Shown here: one piece after another, positions 51,447 to 58,560 of the stretch
Numbering within the stretch: position 1 is the first letter of the stretch
How the letters are laid out: each line of letters opens with the position of its first letter
Assembly: GCA_016718155.1 (NCBI GenBank)
Contig: JADKEH010000002.1
Span: 248,001 to 312,000, forward strand
Direction: 5' to 3'
DNA: 64,000 bases
Source of the DNA: Candidatus Rhodoferax randersensis
GTDB lineage: Bacteria > Pseudomonadota > Gammaproteobacteria > Burkholderiales > Burkholderiaceae_C
Notes under the pieces: generated by a model
The model's database searches: none
Told to the model about the DNA's origin: nothing
Seen by the model: the letters and a program-made list of their open reading frames with translations, nothing else
Program-made: the position numbers and the translations under genes

Positions 51447-52556
51447 TCAATCCCCGAAACTGATCCCCAGGTCGCGCCCGGTCTGCAGCGTGTCGCTATC
51501 GGGCGGCACCGCCTTCATGCGGCCGGCCACCTCTTCCAGACTGACGTAGTTCACGTTGGGGAAAGCCAGCGCCACCATCACCCCCGACAAGCCCTCTTCC
51601 AGCGCGCGCACGGCGGCCGTTCCAAAACGCAGGGCAGCGAGCCGGTCGAATGAAGTGGGGCTGCCGCCGCGCAGCAAATGGCCCAGCACCACCACCCGCG
51701 CGTCCTTCTGCGTCAGGCGACCCAGCTCGGCGGCGACGTGTTCACCCATACCGCCCAGGCGTTCCGCGTGGCCAATTTCGGCTGGTGCGAGCACGGCGCG
51801 CTGACCCTGCCGAGGCTGCGCACCCTCCGCCACCACCACCAGCGAGTACATGCGGCCCTCGGCATCACGCTCGCGGATCTTGGCCGCCACCCTGTCCAGG
51901 TCAAAGGCAATCTCGGGAATCAGAATGGCGTGCGCCCCGCCGGAGATACCCGCATGCAGCGCGATCCAGCCCGCATAGCGGCCCATCACCTCCACCACCA
52001 TCACGCGCTGGTGGCTCTCGGCCGTGCTGTGCAAGCGGTCCAGGCATTCCGTGGCAAACGACACCGCCGTGTCAAAGCCAAACGTGGTGTAGGTCTTGTC
52101 CAGATCGTTGTCAATGGTCTTGGGAACGCCCACCACGCGCACGCCCTTGCGGTGCAAGTCGTTGGCAATGGTCAACGAGCCGTCGCCGCCCACCGAGACC
52201 AGGGCATCGATGCCGTGGCGCTCAAAATAGGCCACGATCTCGTCGGACCGATCCGTGTCCCCCACCGTGCCGTCGCTCTGGGGGGTGGGAAAATGAAAAG
52301 GGTTGCCCTTGTTGGTCGTGCCCAGAATGGTGCCGCCCAAGTGGGAAATGCCACGCACCCGATCACGGGTCAGCGGCAGCACGCCACCCTGCGGGTAACG
52401 CTCCGGGGCCATGATGCCATTGAATCCATCGCGAATGCCGACGCAGTCCCAGCCACGATTCGCCGCCGCCGTGACCACGGCGCGGATCACCGCGTTGAGG
52501 CCGGGCGCGTCGCCCCCGCCGGTGTTGATGGCAATGCGTCGAATGGGACGGGTCAT
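51447..52556 (-). CDS. pfkA: 6-phosphofructokinase
   Basis: The 369-residue product is a phosphofructokinase, catalysing fructose-6-phosphate phosphorylation in glycolysis. NTGGGDAPGLNAVIR is the nucleotide loop, VSVGGDGSL the ATP-type segment (a glycine where PPi-type enzymes have aspartate), VPKTIDNDLD the lysine-type loop, and VVEVMGRYAGWIA and GHLLRGGSP complete the site. This combination points to the ATP-dependent group with K124-type sequence rather than PPi-dependent enzymes. Part of its 3' end is duplicated at 40029-40243. It follows the hemerythrin gene by 15 bp. Confidence 0.9.
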   Translation of the reverse strand: MTRPIRRIAINTGGGDAPGLNAVIRAVVTAAANRGWDCVGIRDGFNGIMAPERYPQGGVLPLTRDRVRGISHLGGTILGTTNKGNPFHFPTPQSDGTVGDTDRSDEIVAYFERHGIDALVSVGGDGSLTIANDLHRKGVRVVGVPKTIDNDLDKTYTTFGFDTAVSFATECLDRLHSTAESHQRVMVVEVMGRYAGWIALHAGISGGAHAILIPEIAFDLDRVAAKIRERDAEGRMYSLVVVAEGAQPRQGQRAVLAPAEIGHAERLGGMGEHVAAELGRLTQKDARVVVLGHLLRGGSPTSFDRLAALRFGTAAVRALEEGLSGVMVALAFPNVNYVSLEEVAGRMKAVPPDSDTLQTGRDLGISFGD

Positions 52557-52571
52557 AGAAACTCCTGCAAG

Positions 52572-53156
52572 TCAACCCTCGCCAAAACCGATTGGCGCCG
52601 GCGCGTTCATGATGATGCGGCTGAACAAGCGGTCAAAGCCCGGATCGCGCGGGTACTTGCCGGTGAGCGGGTCGCAATTGGTACGAAAGGCGTCGTCCAG
52701 CTCGTTCCAGTCAGCCGGCGACAGCACTTTCTTGGCCTCGGGCAGAATCACGGTTTCCTCCAGCCGCATGTGCTCCAGATAAAACTCGATGTGCTGCTTG
52801 ACGGCCCGCTCAAAGGCAGCGCGCCGGAGCTCGCCCAGCAGCTCCCAAGCAGTCAGTTGGTGCTGCAATTCCCGCACCGCCGCCTCGCCACGCTGATGGT
52901 CGCTTTCCAGCCGTTCCAGCACAAACCGCGTGTGCGGCGCCAGTCGCGCCACCGGCGGGAACAGCAGGGCACTTTCCTTGGGGTGGTGCAGGCGTTCGGG
53001 AAACTCGTCGATGTAGAACAGCATCGCCTGAAGCACTTGAAAGAAGTTCTCCGGGTGCTCGCCAGGGCCATGCTCCACCAGTGACTGGGTGGAGCGCAGC
53101 ATGGCGGCCAAAGCGACGTGTTCCTCGTGAATGATGCGCAGACTGATCGGCTCCAT
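52572..53156 (-). CDS. hemerythrin-domain protein
   Basis: The 194-residue product has a hemerythrin HHE domain, a four-helix bundle with a di-iron site. IIHEEHVALAAML, FPERLHHPKESALLFP, RLESDHQRGE and VKQHIEFYLEHMRLEETVIL supply the histidine and glutamate ligands. Such proteins bind O2 or NO or act in iron and oxidative-stress sensing. The gene is directly upstream of pfkA on the same strand, 15 bp apart, so the two are probably one operon. Confidence 0.88.
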   Translation of the reverse strand: MEPISLRIIHEEHVALAAMLRSTQSLVEHGPGEHPENFFQVLQAMLFYIDEFPERLHHPKESALLFPPVARLAPHTRFVLERLESDHQRGEAAVRELQHQLTAWELLGELRRAAFERAVKQHIEFYLEHMRLEETVILPEAKKVLSPADWNELDDAFRTNCDPLTGKYPRDPGFDRLFSRIIMNAPAPIGFGEG

Positions 53157-53219
53157 GGCTGGGCTCCCAGTGGGTTATGGGCGGTTGCCGACGCGTTGCC
53201 ACCTACCGCGCGCTGGGCT

Positions 53220-55541
53220 TCACTGTAACGCTTTCCAGCGCTTGAGCAACAAGGCATTGCTCATCACGCTGACCGAACTCATCGCCATGGCCGCACCGGC
53301 CACCACCGGGTTGAGGTAGCCCAGCGCCGCCAGCGGGATGCCGGCCACGTTGTAAGCAAAGGCCCAGAACAGGTTCTGCCGGATTTTGGCCACCGTGCGA
53401 TGAGAGATGTCCAGCGCCGCCGCCACCAGCGCCAAGTCGCCCCGCATCAGCGTGATGCCGGCGGCGTGCATCGCCACATCGGTGCCGTTGCCCATAGCCA
53501 GGCCGACATCGGCGGCGGCCAGGGCCGGTGCATCGTTGACACCGTCGCCCACCATCGCCACGGTATGACCTCCCTCCTTGAGCTTGATCACCAGCGCCGC
53601 CTTGTCACCGGGCAACACCTCGGCCATCACCTCGCCGTCTTGTGGGCGCAGGCCCAGACTACGCGCCATGGCTTCGGCCGCGCTGCGGTTGTCGCCCGAG
53701 ATCATCACGATCTTGATGCCACGCGCGCGCAGCCGTGCCAGCGCCTGCGCCGCGCCGGGCTTGGCCTCGTCGCCAAAAGCCATCAGAGCCAGCAAGCGCA
53801 AGCCCTGCGGCGTGTGCTGGGCCATGGCCGACAGCGTGGCGCCCTGTGCCTGCAAGGCCTCGATTTGTCCCGCCAGTGGCCCCAAGTCGACACCCAATTC
53901 GGCCATCCAGCGCAAGCTGCCAATCAGGTAGCGGTCTGCACCCAGATCGCCCTCGCTGCCCCGCCCCGGCACGGCACGCGAGTTCTGCAGCGCCGACAGA
54001 CTCAGGCCGCGTTCCACCGCCGCTGCCTGCACGGCGCGCGCCAGCGGGTGCTCGCTGCCGCTTTGCAGGCTGGCAGCCACGGCCAGCAGCGTATCGCGCT
54101 GCGCGGAACCGGCCGCCGCCTGCGCCTCAGACTCACCCGCCACCCGAAACACGGTCAGGCGCGGCTGACCCATGGTGAGCGTGCCGGTCTTGTCGAAGGC
54201 CACCACATCGACCTTGTGCGCCAGCTCCAGCGCCTGCACGTCCTTGATCAGAATCCCATGCTTGGCCGCGACCCCGGTGCCCGCCATGATCGCCGCCGGA
54301 GTGGCCAGCCCCAGCGCGCACGGGCACGCAATCACCAACACCGCCACGGCATGAATCACAGCCGTCTCGAACGGATGGCCACTGAGCCACCAAGCCAGCA
54401 GCGTGATGAGAGCGATCACCAACACTACCGGCACGAACACCGCCGACACCTGGTCTACCAGGCGCTGGATCGGCGCCTTGGCCGCCTGTGCATCCTCTAC
54501 CAGCCGGATGATGCGCGCCAACACGGTTTCGCTGCCCACGGCACTGACCTGCATCAGCACCCGCCCCTCGCCGTTGATCGAGCCACCCGTCAACCGGGCA
54601 CCGGCATCCTTGGCCACCGGCAGGGGTTCGCCGGTCAACATCGATTCGTCCACCTGGGTATGGCCCTCCAGCAGCGTGCCGTCCACCGGAAAACGCTCAC
54701 CTGGCAGCACCACCAGCCGGTCTGCAAGCAGCACCTCGGCCACCGGCAGGTCCATGACGCCCCCACGCTCCATCACTTGGTGTAAGTCGCTGCCCCCCAC
54801 GGGGGCCGCGCCTTGCTCGGGGCGGCCCGTCGCAGCGGCCCTGCCGCCCTCGACCAAGACGTGTGCCACATCCGGCCGCAGCGCATGCAGCGCGCGGATC
54901 GCCGCCGTGGTCTGGCGTTTGGCGCGCGCCTCCAGCCACTTGCCCAGCAACACCAGCGTCACCACCACGGCGGAGGCTTCGAAATACAGGTGCACCATGC
55001 CGCCTGGTTCGGCACGTAGCCAAAGCCACACGGACAGCGCCCAGCCCGCCGTCGTGCCGATGGACACCAGCAGGTCCATGTTGCCAGTGCGTGCCTTGAG
55101 CGCATGCCAGCCCCCAAGGTAAAAGCGGGCGCCCAGAATGAACTGCACTGGCGTGGCCAGCAGAAACTGCAACCAGGCTGGCAGCATCCAGTGCAGGCCA
55201 AACAGGTCACCCAACATGGGCAGCACCAGCGGTGCCGACAGCACCAGCCCCAGGGCCACCGGGGCAAAACCGGCCCAGGGCGAGGCGTCCTGGGGTGACT
55301 CCGGTGCACCGGCCGCTCGTGGCTCGTAGCCAGCATCGCGCACGGCGCGGCGCAAGCGTGCCTCGGTTTGTTCCGACGGCTCGTACCGCACCCGCGCAGA
55401 CTCGGTGGCCAAGTTGACACTGGCCTCCTGCACGCCCGGCACTTTCTTCAACGCTTTCTCCACGCGCATCACACAGGAGGCGCAGGTCATGCCGCCGATG
55501 CCGAGGTCCAGGGTCGCGTTGGGCGTGGTGGTGGTATTCAT
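53220..55541 (-). CDS. copA: copper-exporting P1B-type ATPase CopA
   Basis: The 773-residue product is a copper exporter. It has one N-terminal metal-binding domain (LGIGGMTCASCVMRVEKAL), then P-type ATPase domains. The membrane copper site CPCALGLATPAAI is visible, with the phosphorylation motif DKTGTLTMGQ, the HP motif SEHPLARAV and the hinge VGDGVNDAPALAAADVG. About eight membrane helices are expected. ATG 55541 gives the family N-terminus; the longer frame reads through the promoter. A MerR-type promoter with 19-bp spacer ends 7 nt before the ATG, so expression is probably CueR-controlled and leaderless. Confidence 0.95.
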   Translation of the reverse strand: MNTTTTPNATLDLGIGGMTCASCVMRVEKALKKVPGVQEASVNLATESARVRYEPSEQTEARLRRAVRDAGYEPRAAGAPESPQDASPWAGFAPVALGLVLSAPLVLPMLGDLFGLHWMLPAWLQFLLATPVQFILGARFYLGGWHALKARTGNMDLLVSIGTTAGWALSVWLWLRAEPGGMVHLYFEASAVVVTLVLLGKWLEARAKRQTTAAIRALHALRPDVAHVLVEGGRAAATGRPEQGAAPVGGSDLHQVMERGGVMDLPVAEVLLADRLVVLPGERFPVDGTLLEGHTQVDESMLTGEPLPVAKDAGARLTGGSINGEGRVLMQVSAVGSETVLARIIRLVEDAQAAKAPIQRLVDQVSAVFVPVVLVIALITLLAWWLSGHPFETAVIHAVAVLVIACPCALGLATPAAIMAGTGVAAKHGILIKDVQALELAHKVDVVAFDKTGTLTMGQPRLTVFRVAGESEAQAAAGSAQRDTLLAVAASLQSGSEHPLARAVQAAAVERGLSLSALQNSRAVPGRGSEGDLGADRYLIGSLRWMAELGVDLGPLAGQIEALQAQGATLSAMAQHTPQGLRLLALMAFGDEAKPGAAQALARLRARGIKIVMISGDNRSAAEAMARSLGLRPQDGEVMAEVLPGDKAALVIKLKEGGHTVAMVGDGVNDAPALAAADVGLAMGNGTDVAMHAAGITLMRGDLALVAAALDISHRTVAKIRQNLFWAFAYNVAGIPLAALGYLNPVVAGAAMAMSSVSVMSNALLLKRWKALQ

Positions 55542-55548
55542 GTGATCG

Positions 55549-55579
55549 ATTCTGAACCTTTCCATGATGGCAGGGTCAA
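55549..55579 (-). promoter_or_regulatory. CueR-type promoter of copA
   Basis: On the minus strand, TTGACC (-35) and CAGAAT (-10) are separated by 19 bp (CTGCCATCATGGAAAGGTT), the long spacer of MerR-family-activated promoters. The spacer dyad ACC...AAGGT matches CueR operators. The -10 ends 7 nt before the copA ATG. Confidence 0.85.
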
Positions 55580-55627
55580 GCCCTGGCCCGCAACGCACCT
55601 GCCGGTACAAGGGTCTTTGGCCGGGCC

Positions 55628-55658
55628 TTGACCTTCCCACGATGGCAAGGTTCAGGAT
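55628..55658 (+). promoter_or_regulatory. CueR-type promoter directed at copZ
   Basis: TTGACC at 55628-55633 and CAGGAT at 55653-55658 are 19 bp apart, with the dyad ACCTTCC...GGCAAGGT between them. It is a near-perfect CueR box on the plus strand, but the first gene, copZ, starts 405 bp downstream beyond two repeat elements. Confidence 0.85.
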
Positions 55659-55694
55659 ATGCTTGCTGGGCTGATCCGGTAAACACGTCACATC

Positions 55695-55967
55695 ATGAAA
55701 GGACACCGTCATTGTGAGCCTCCCGAATCCGGACCAATACCGATGCCGTCACTGCGATTGCCGCGTCGCTGGCGCTCCTCGCAATGACGAATACCACGTG
55801 GCAGTCCATGGATTCAGATGTTTTGGATTGCTTCACTGCGTTCGCAATGACGATGTTCTTTCACGTGAGAGGACACCGTCATTGCGAGGCGCGAGGCGAC
55901 GTGGCAATCCATGCAACCGGAAGTCCTGGATTGCTTCACTGCGTTCGCAATGACAATGTTCTTTCAG
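55695..55967. repeat. CATTGCGAG-type interspersed repeat, copy 3 (two units)
   Basis: Two units are joined. The first runs from ACCGTCATTGTGAG to CGATGTTCTTTCACG near 55867; the second from CACCGTCATTGCGAGG to ACAATGTTCTTTCAGG. Both carry a GCAATCCATG or GCAGTCCATG centre and GGATTGCTTCACT. The first unit's end contains TTTCACGTGA, which only partly resembles parS. Confidence 0.8.
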
Positions 55968-55995
55968 GTTGAGAGTCTGTCCCGCAAAGTAAACC

Positions 55996-56056
55996 GCCAA
56001 CATCCGACAATCAGTTGAGGACAGAGCTAAAGGTCTGTCCCGCAAAGTTTCAGGAG
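55996..56056 (+). repeat. GGACAGA/TCTGTCC hairpin repeat, copy B, carrying a Shine-Dalgarno
   Basis: The copy is GCCAACATCCGACAATCAG, a 7-bp stem (GGACAGA...TCTGTCC) and CCGCAAAGTTTCAGGAG. The AGGAG is the copZ ribosome-binding site, 17 nt from CCGCAA to ATG. A truncated partner (GTTGAGAGTCTGTCCCGC) lies at 55968-55990. Confidence 0.88.
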
Positions 56057-56062
56057 AACACC

Positions 56063-56260
56063 ATGAACCAAACCTTTCAAGTCACCGGTATGACCTGCGG
56101 CCACTGCGAAAAAGCCGTCACCCACGCCATCCAGCAAGTCGACCCGCAAGCCGAGGTGAAGATCGACCGCAGCCAGAACAAGGTGGACGTGCAGTCCCAG
56201 CAGCCGCGCGAGGTCTTGGCCCGGGCCATCGCCGAAGAAGGCTACGCGGTCACGCCCTGA
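56063..56260 (+). CDS. copZ: CopZ-like copper chaperone (HMA domain)
   Basis: The 65-residue product is a single heavy-metal-associated domain: FQVTGMTCGHCEKAVTHAI holds the CxxC copper site, followed by VKIDRSQNKVDV and LARAIAEEGYAV, giving the beta-alpha-beta-beta-alpha-beta order. It delivers Cu(I) to CopA. ATG 56063 is preceded by CAGGAG from the hairpin repeat. It is followed by cueR at a 10-bp distance, forming a small copper operon. The upstream promoter is 405 bp away across repeats. Confidence 0.92.
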   Translation: MNQTFQVTGMTCGHCEKAVTHAIQQVDPQAEVKIDRSQNKVDVQSQQPREVLARAIAEEGYAVTP

Positions 56261-56270
56261 TCCCGCTGCC

Positions 56271-56687
56271 ATGACCTTGACCAATTGGCCGGTCAACATC
56301 GGCAGCGCGGCACAGCGCTCGGGCATTTCCGCCAAGATGGTGCGCCACTACGAATCGCTCGGGCTGCTGCCGCGGGTGGCACGCACCGACAGCGGCTATC
56401 GCCAATACAGCGAGGCCGACGTGCACACCCTGCAATTCATCAAGCGCGGGCGCGATCTGGGCTTCTCGATGGTGGAAATCGGCGAACTGGTGGGCCTGTG
56501 GCACAACCGCAAACGCGCCAGCGCCAACGTCAAGCGCATTGCGCAACGCCACCTTGACGACCTGGCCCAACGCATCGAGGCCATGCAGGCCATGCAGCGC
56601 GCGCTGTCGAGTTTGCTGGATCACTGCCACGGCGACGAGCGGCCGGATTGCCCGATTCTGGATGATCTGGCGGGGCATGAATGCTAG
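56271..56687 (+). CDS. cueR: CueR-type copper-responsive MerR regulator
   Basis: The 138-residue product is a MerR-family activator: NIGSAAQRSGISAKMVRHYE is the helix-turn-helix, GLLPRVARTDSGYRQYSEAD the wing, and a long coiled dimerisation helix follows. The C-terminal loop CHGDERPDCPI contains the two cysteines that bind Cu(I) in CueR. It should activate copA and copZ-cueR from 19-bp-spacer promoters, both visible at 55549-55658. It overlaps nothing; copZ ends 10 bp upstream. Confidence 0.92.
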   Translation: MTLTNWPVNIGSAAQRSGISAKMVRHYESLGLLPRVARTDSGYRQYSEADVHTLQFIKRGRDLGFSMVEIGELVGLWHNRKRASANVKRIAQRHLDDLAQRIEAMQAMQRALSSLLDHCHGDERPDCPILDDLAGHEC

Positions 56688-56739
56688 CTTTTAGTAGCGT
56701 CGCAACCATATCTATGGCTGACTTACACCGTTCTTTGCT

Positions 56740-57405
56740 ATGAATTCAAGCGCCTCCCCAACGCCCACCGTGCTCTACCCCGCGTTGGCCAACGTGCGCC
56801 CAACACTGGCCGAGCTGGCCCCCGCCGTGGCGCCACTGCCGGTGCCAGCTGGCACCGTCTTGTTCAGTGAGAACGCCCCGTGTCAAGGCTTTCCACTGGT
56901 GCTGTCGGGCGAGGTCAAGGTCTCGCGCAGCTCTGGCGACGGCCGCTCGCTCGAGTTGTACCGGGTGGTGCCGGGCGAGTTATGCCTGGTGTCGTCGGCC
57001 TGCCTGTTTCGCACCCAGCCGCTGTCGGCGCACGGCATCACCACCAAAGCCAGCACGGTACTGCTGATTGCGCCCGACATCTTCAAACGCTGGCTGGAGA
57101 CCCCGGCGTTTCGCGACGAGGTGCTGGGCCTGTTTGCCGAACGCATGGCCGATCTGACCAGCCTGATCGACGCGGTCGCCTTTCACAAGCTTGACCGGCG
57201 CCTGGCGGCGGCGCTGCTGGGGCACGGCCAACTGTTGGCCATCACCCATCAAACCCTTGCCGATGAATTGGGCACGGTGCGCGAGATCGTCACGCGGCTG
57301 CTGCGCCGCTTCGAGCGCGAGGGCTGGGTTGCCTTGGGGCGCGAGCAGATTCAGATCACCAACAGCGCCGCCCTGCGTGAACTGTCCGCCACGCTGGCGG
57401 CATGA
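56740..57405 (+). CDS. Crp/Fnr-family transcriptional regulator
   Basis: The 221-residue product has an N-terminal cyclic-nucleotide-binding-like beta barrel (VLFSENAPCQGFPLVLSGEV, then ELYRVVPGELCLVSSACLF) and a C-terminal HTH (HQTLADELGTVREIVTRLLR). It lacks the four-cysteine cluster of Fnr; single cysteines at ~48, ~81 and ~88 are present. The nearby gene encodes a DUF2892 protein of a type often linked to sulfur or low-oxygen physiology, and a 14-bp palindrome lies between, a possible operator. The inducing signal is unknown. Confidence 0.88.
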   Translation: MNSSASPTPTVLYPALANVRPTLAELAPAVAPLPVPAGTVLFSENAPCQGFPLVLSGEVKVSRSSGDGRSLELYRVVPGELCLVSSACLFRTQPLSAHGITTKASTVLLIAPDIFKRWLETPAFRDEVLGLFAERMADLTSLIDAVAFHKLDRRLAAALLGHGQLLAITHQTLADELGTVREIVTRLLRRFEREGWVALGREQIQITNSAALRELSATLAA

Positions 57406-57484
57406 GCGCCGCGCCGAGCCGCCTCAAGCAAGCTCGCACCGCAGTGCGCAGCACGAAGGTACTCCCGTGAGCGCCGGGGTCTGA

Positions 57485-57498
57485 GTGACCTAGGTCAC
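57485..57498. promoter_or_regulatory. 14-bp palindrome GTGACCTAGGTCAC
   Basis: A perfect palindrome centred 62 bp upstream of the DUF2892 gene start and 80 bp after the Crp/Fnr gene. Its spacing of half-sites (TGACC...GGTCA) resembles Crp/Fnr-family operators, although this exact sequence is not the E. coli consensus. Confidence 0.55.
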
Positions 57499-57559
57499 AT
57501 ACGCCGCGCCACTTAAAGGCGCCCAATACACACGTTGAAACACATTTACAAGGACTGAT

Positions 57560-57757
57560 ATGACACTCAACGTTGGCGGCATCGACCGCATTGCCCGCAT
57601 CGTGATCGGCCTAGTGTTGCTTGGACTGGCTGCCACCGGCACCGTCGGCTGGTGGGGTTGGCTCGGCATCGTGCCACTGCTCACTGGCGCCATTGGCTGG
57701 TGCCCACCCTATGCGATCTTCGGCTTCAACACCTGCGCCATGAAAACCAAGGCCTGA
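57560..57757 (+). CDS. DUF2892 membrane protein
   Basis: The 65-residue product starts MTLNVGGIDRIARIVIGLVL and has two hydrophobic segments; the second ends before the CPPYAIFGFNTC cysteines. This is the DUF2892 (YgaP-like membrane) type. Homologues often accompany rhodaneses or sulfur-handling genes. AAGGA lies about 7 nt before the ATG. It is probably regulated through the palindrome at 57485-57498. Confidence 0.85.
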   Translation: MTLNVGGIDRIARIVIGLVLLGLAATGTVGWWGWLGIVPLLTGAIGWCPPYAIFGFNTCAMKTKA

Positions 57758-57799
57758 CGAAAAAGGGCCCGCCCCGGCGTTGACCCGTGCACCCCGCGT

Positions 57800-57805
57800 T
57801 ACCAT
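57800..57805 (+). promoter_or_regulatory. putative -10 box of a leaderless creB promoter
   Basis: TACCAT ends 7 nt before the ATG at 57813, and no Shine-Dalgarno lies between. Confidence 0.35.
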
Positions 57806-57812
57806 CGCGGGC

Positions 57813-58541
57813 ATGGACAACAAGCCGCGCATTCTGTTGGTGGAGGACGAGCCGGGTATCGCCGATACCGTGCAATATGTCCTGAACTCCGACGGCTTCA
57901 CGCCGGTGTGGTGCAGCACCGCCGCCGAAGCCTTGCGCCAGTTCACCCTGCAGCCACCCGCGCTGGCGATTCTGGACGTCGGCCTGCCCGACCTCAATGG
58001 CTTTGAGCTGTTCAAACGGCTGCAGGCCTTGCCTGGAGGGGCCAAGGTACCGATGTTGTTCCTGACCGCCCGCAGCGACGAGATCGACCGGGTCGTGGGC
58101 CTGGAACTGGGGGCCGATGACTACATCGCCAAACCCTTCTCGCCCCGCGAGCTGGTGGCCCGCGTGCGCACCATTCTGCGCCGCGCCTCGCAGGTCAACG
58201 CACCGACCGGCGGCACGGTGTCCGAACCCACTCCAGCCTTGCCTTTTGTGATCGACCGCGACCGGCACCAGATTCGCTACTACGGCCGGACACTCGATCT
58301 GTCCCGCTATGAGTTCGGCCTGTTGCGCCTGCTGGTGCAACGGCCTGGCCGGGTCTTTACCCGCGATGAACTGCTGGAGCTGGTGTGGGACAACGCCACC
58401 GACAGCCTGGACCGCACGGTGGACGCCCACATCAAGACATTGCGCGCCAAACTCAAGGCGGTGGCGCCCCAGGTGGAGCCGATCCGCACCCTGCGCGGTA
58501 CCGGCTACGCGCTGAACGAAGACCTGCCCGCCTCACCTTGA
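57813..58541 (+). CDS. creB: response regulator CreB
   Basis: The 242-residue product is an OmpR-family regulator. The receiver has ILLVEDEPGIADTVQ and LAILDVGLPDLNGFELF with the phosphorylated aspartate, then FLTARSDEIDRV. The DNA-binding winged helix covers the last ~100 residues (LDLSRYEFGLLRLL, VDAHIKTLRAKL). It pairs with CreC downstream. In E. coli and Pseudomonas the CreBC system responds to carbon and envelope signals. creD is not found next to creC here. Confidence 0.87.
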   Translation: MDNKPRILLVEDEPGIADTVQYVLNSDGFTPVWCSTAAEALRQFTLQPPALAILDVGLPDLNGFELFKRLQALPGGAKVPMLFLTARSDEIDRVVGLELGADDYIAKPFSPRELVARVRTILRRASQVNAPTGGTVSEPTPALPFVIDRDRHQIRYYGRTLDLSRYEFGLLRLLVQRPGRVFTRDELLELVWDNATDSLDRTVDAHIKTLRAKLKAVAPQVEPIRTLRGTGYALNEDLPASP

Positions 58542-58560
58542 TCACCCGGCAAGCGGCCCG

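Larger units (their letters stand above)
55659..56062. other. 404-bp repeat-filled stretch between CueR promoter and copZ
   Basis: No gene is present. A CATTGCGAG-type repeat (55695-55967), a partial hairpin copy (55968-55990) and hairpin copy B (55996-56056) fill it. Confidence 0.7.

Noticed and set aside
53400..54785. 461-codon plus-strand frame opposite copA
   Set aside because: The product is rich in His, Arg and Gln without a fold; the minus-strand CopA frame is unmistakable.
55855..55870. CACGTG-centred sequence resembling parS
   Set aside because: The core matches, but the arms do not (about 11 of 16), and it is part of the CATTGCGAG-type repeat far from parAB.
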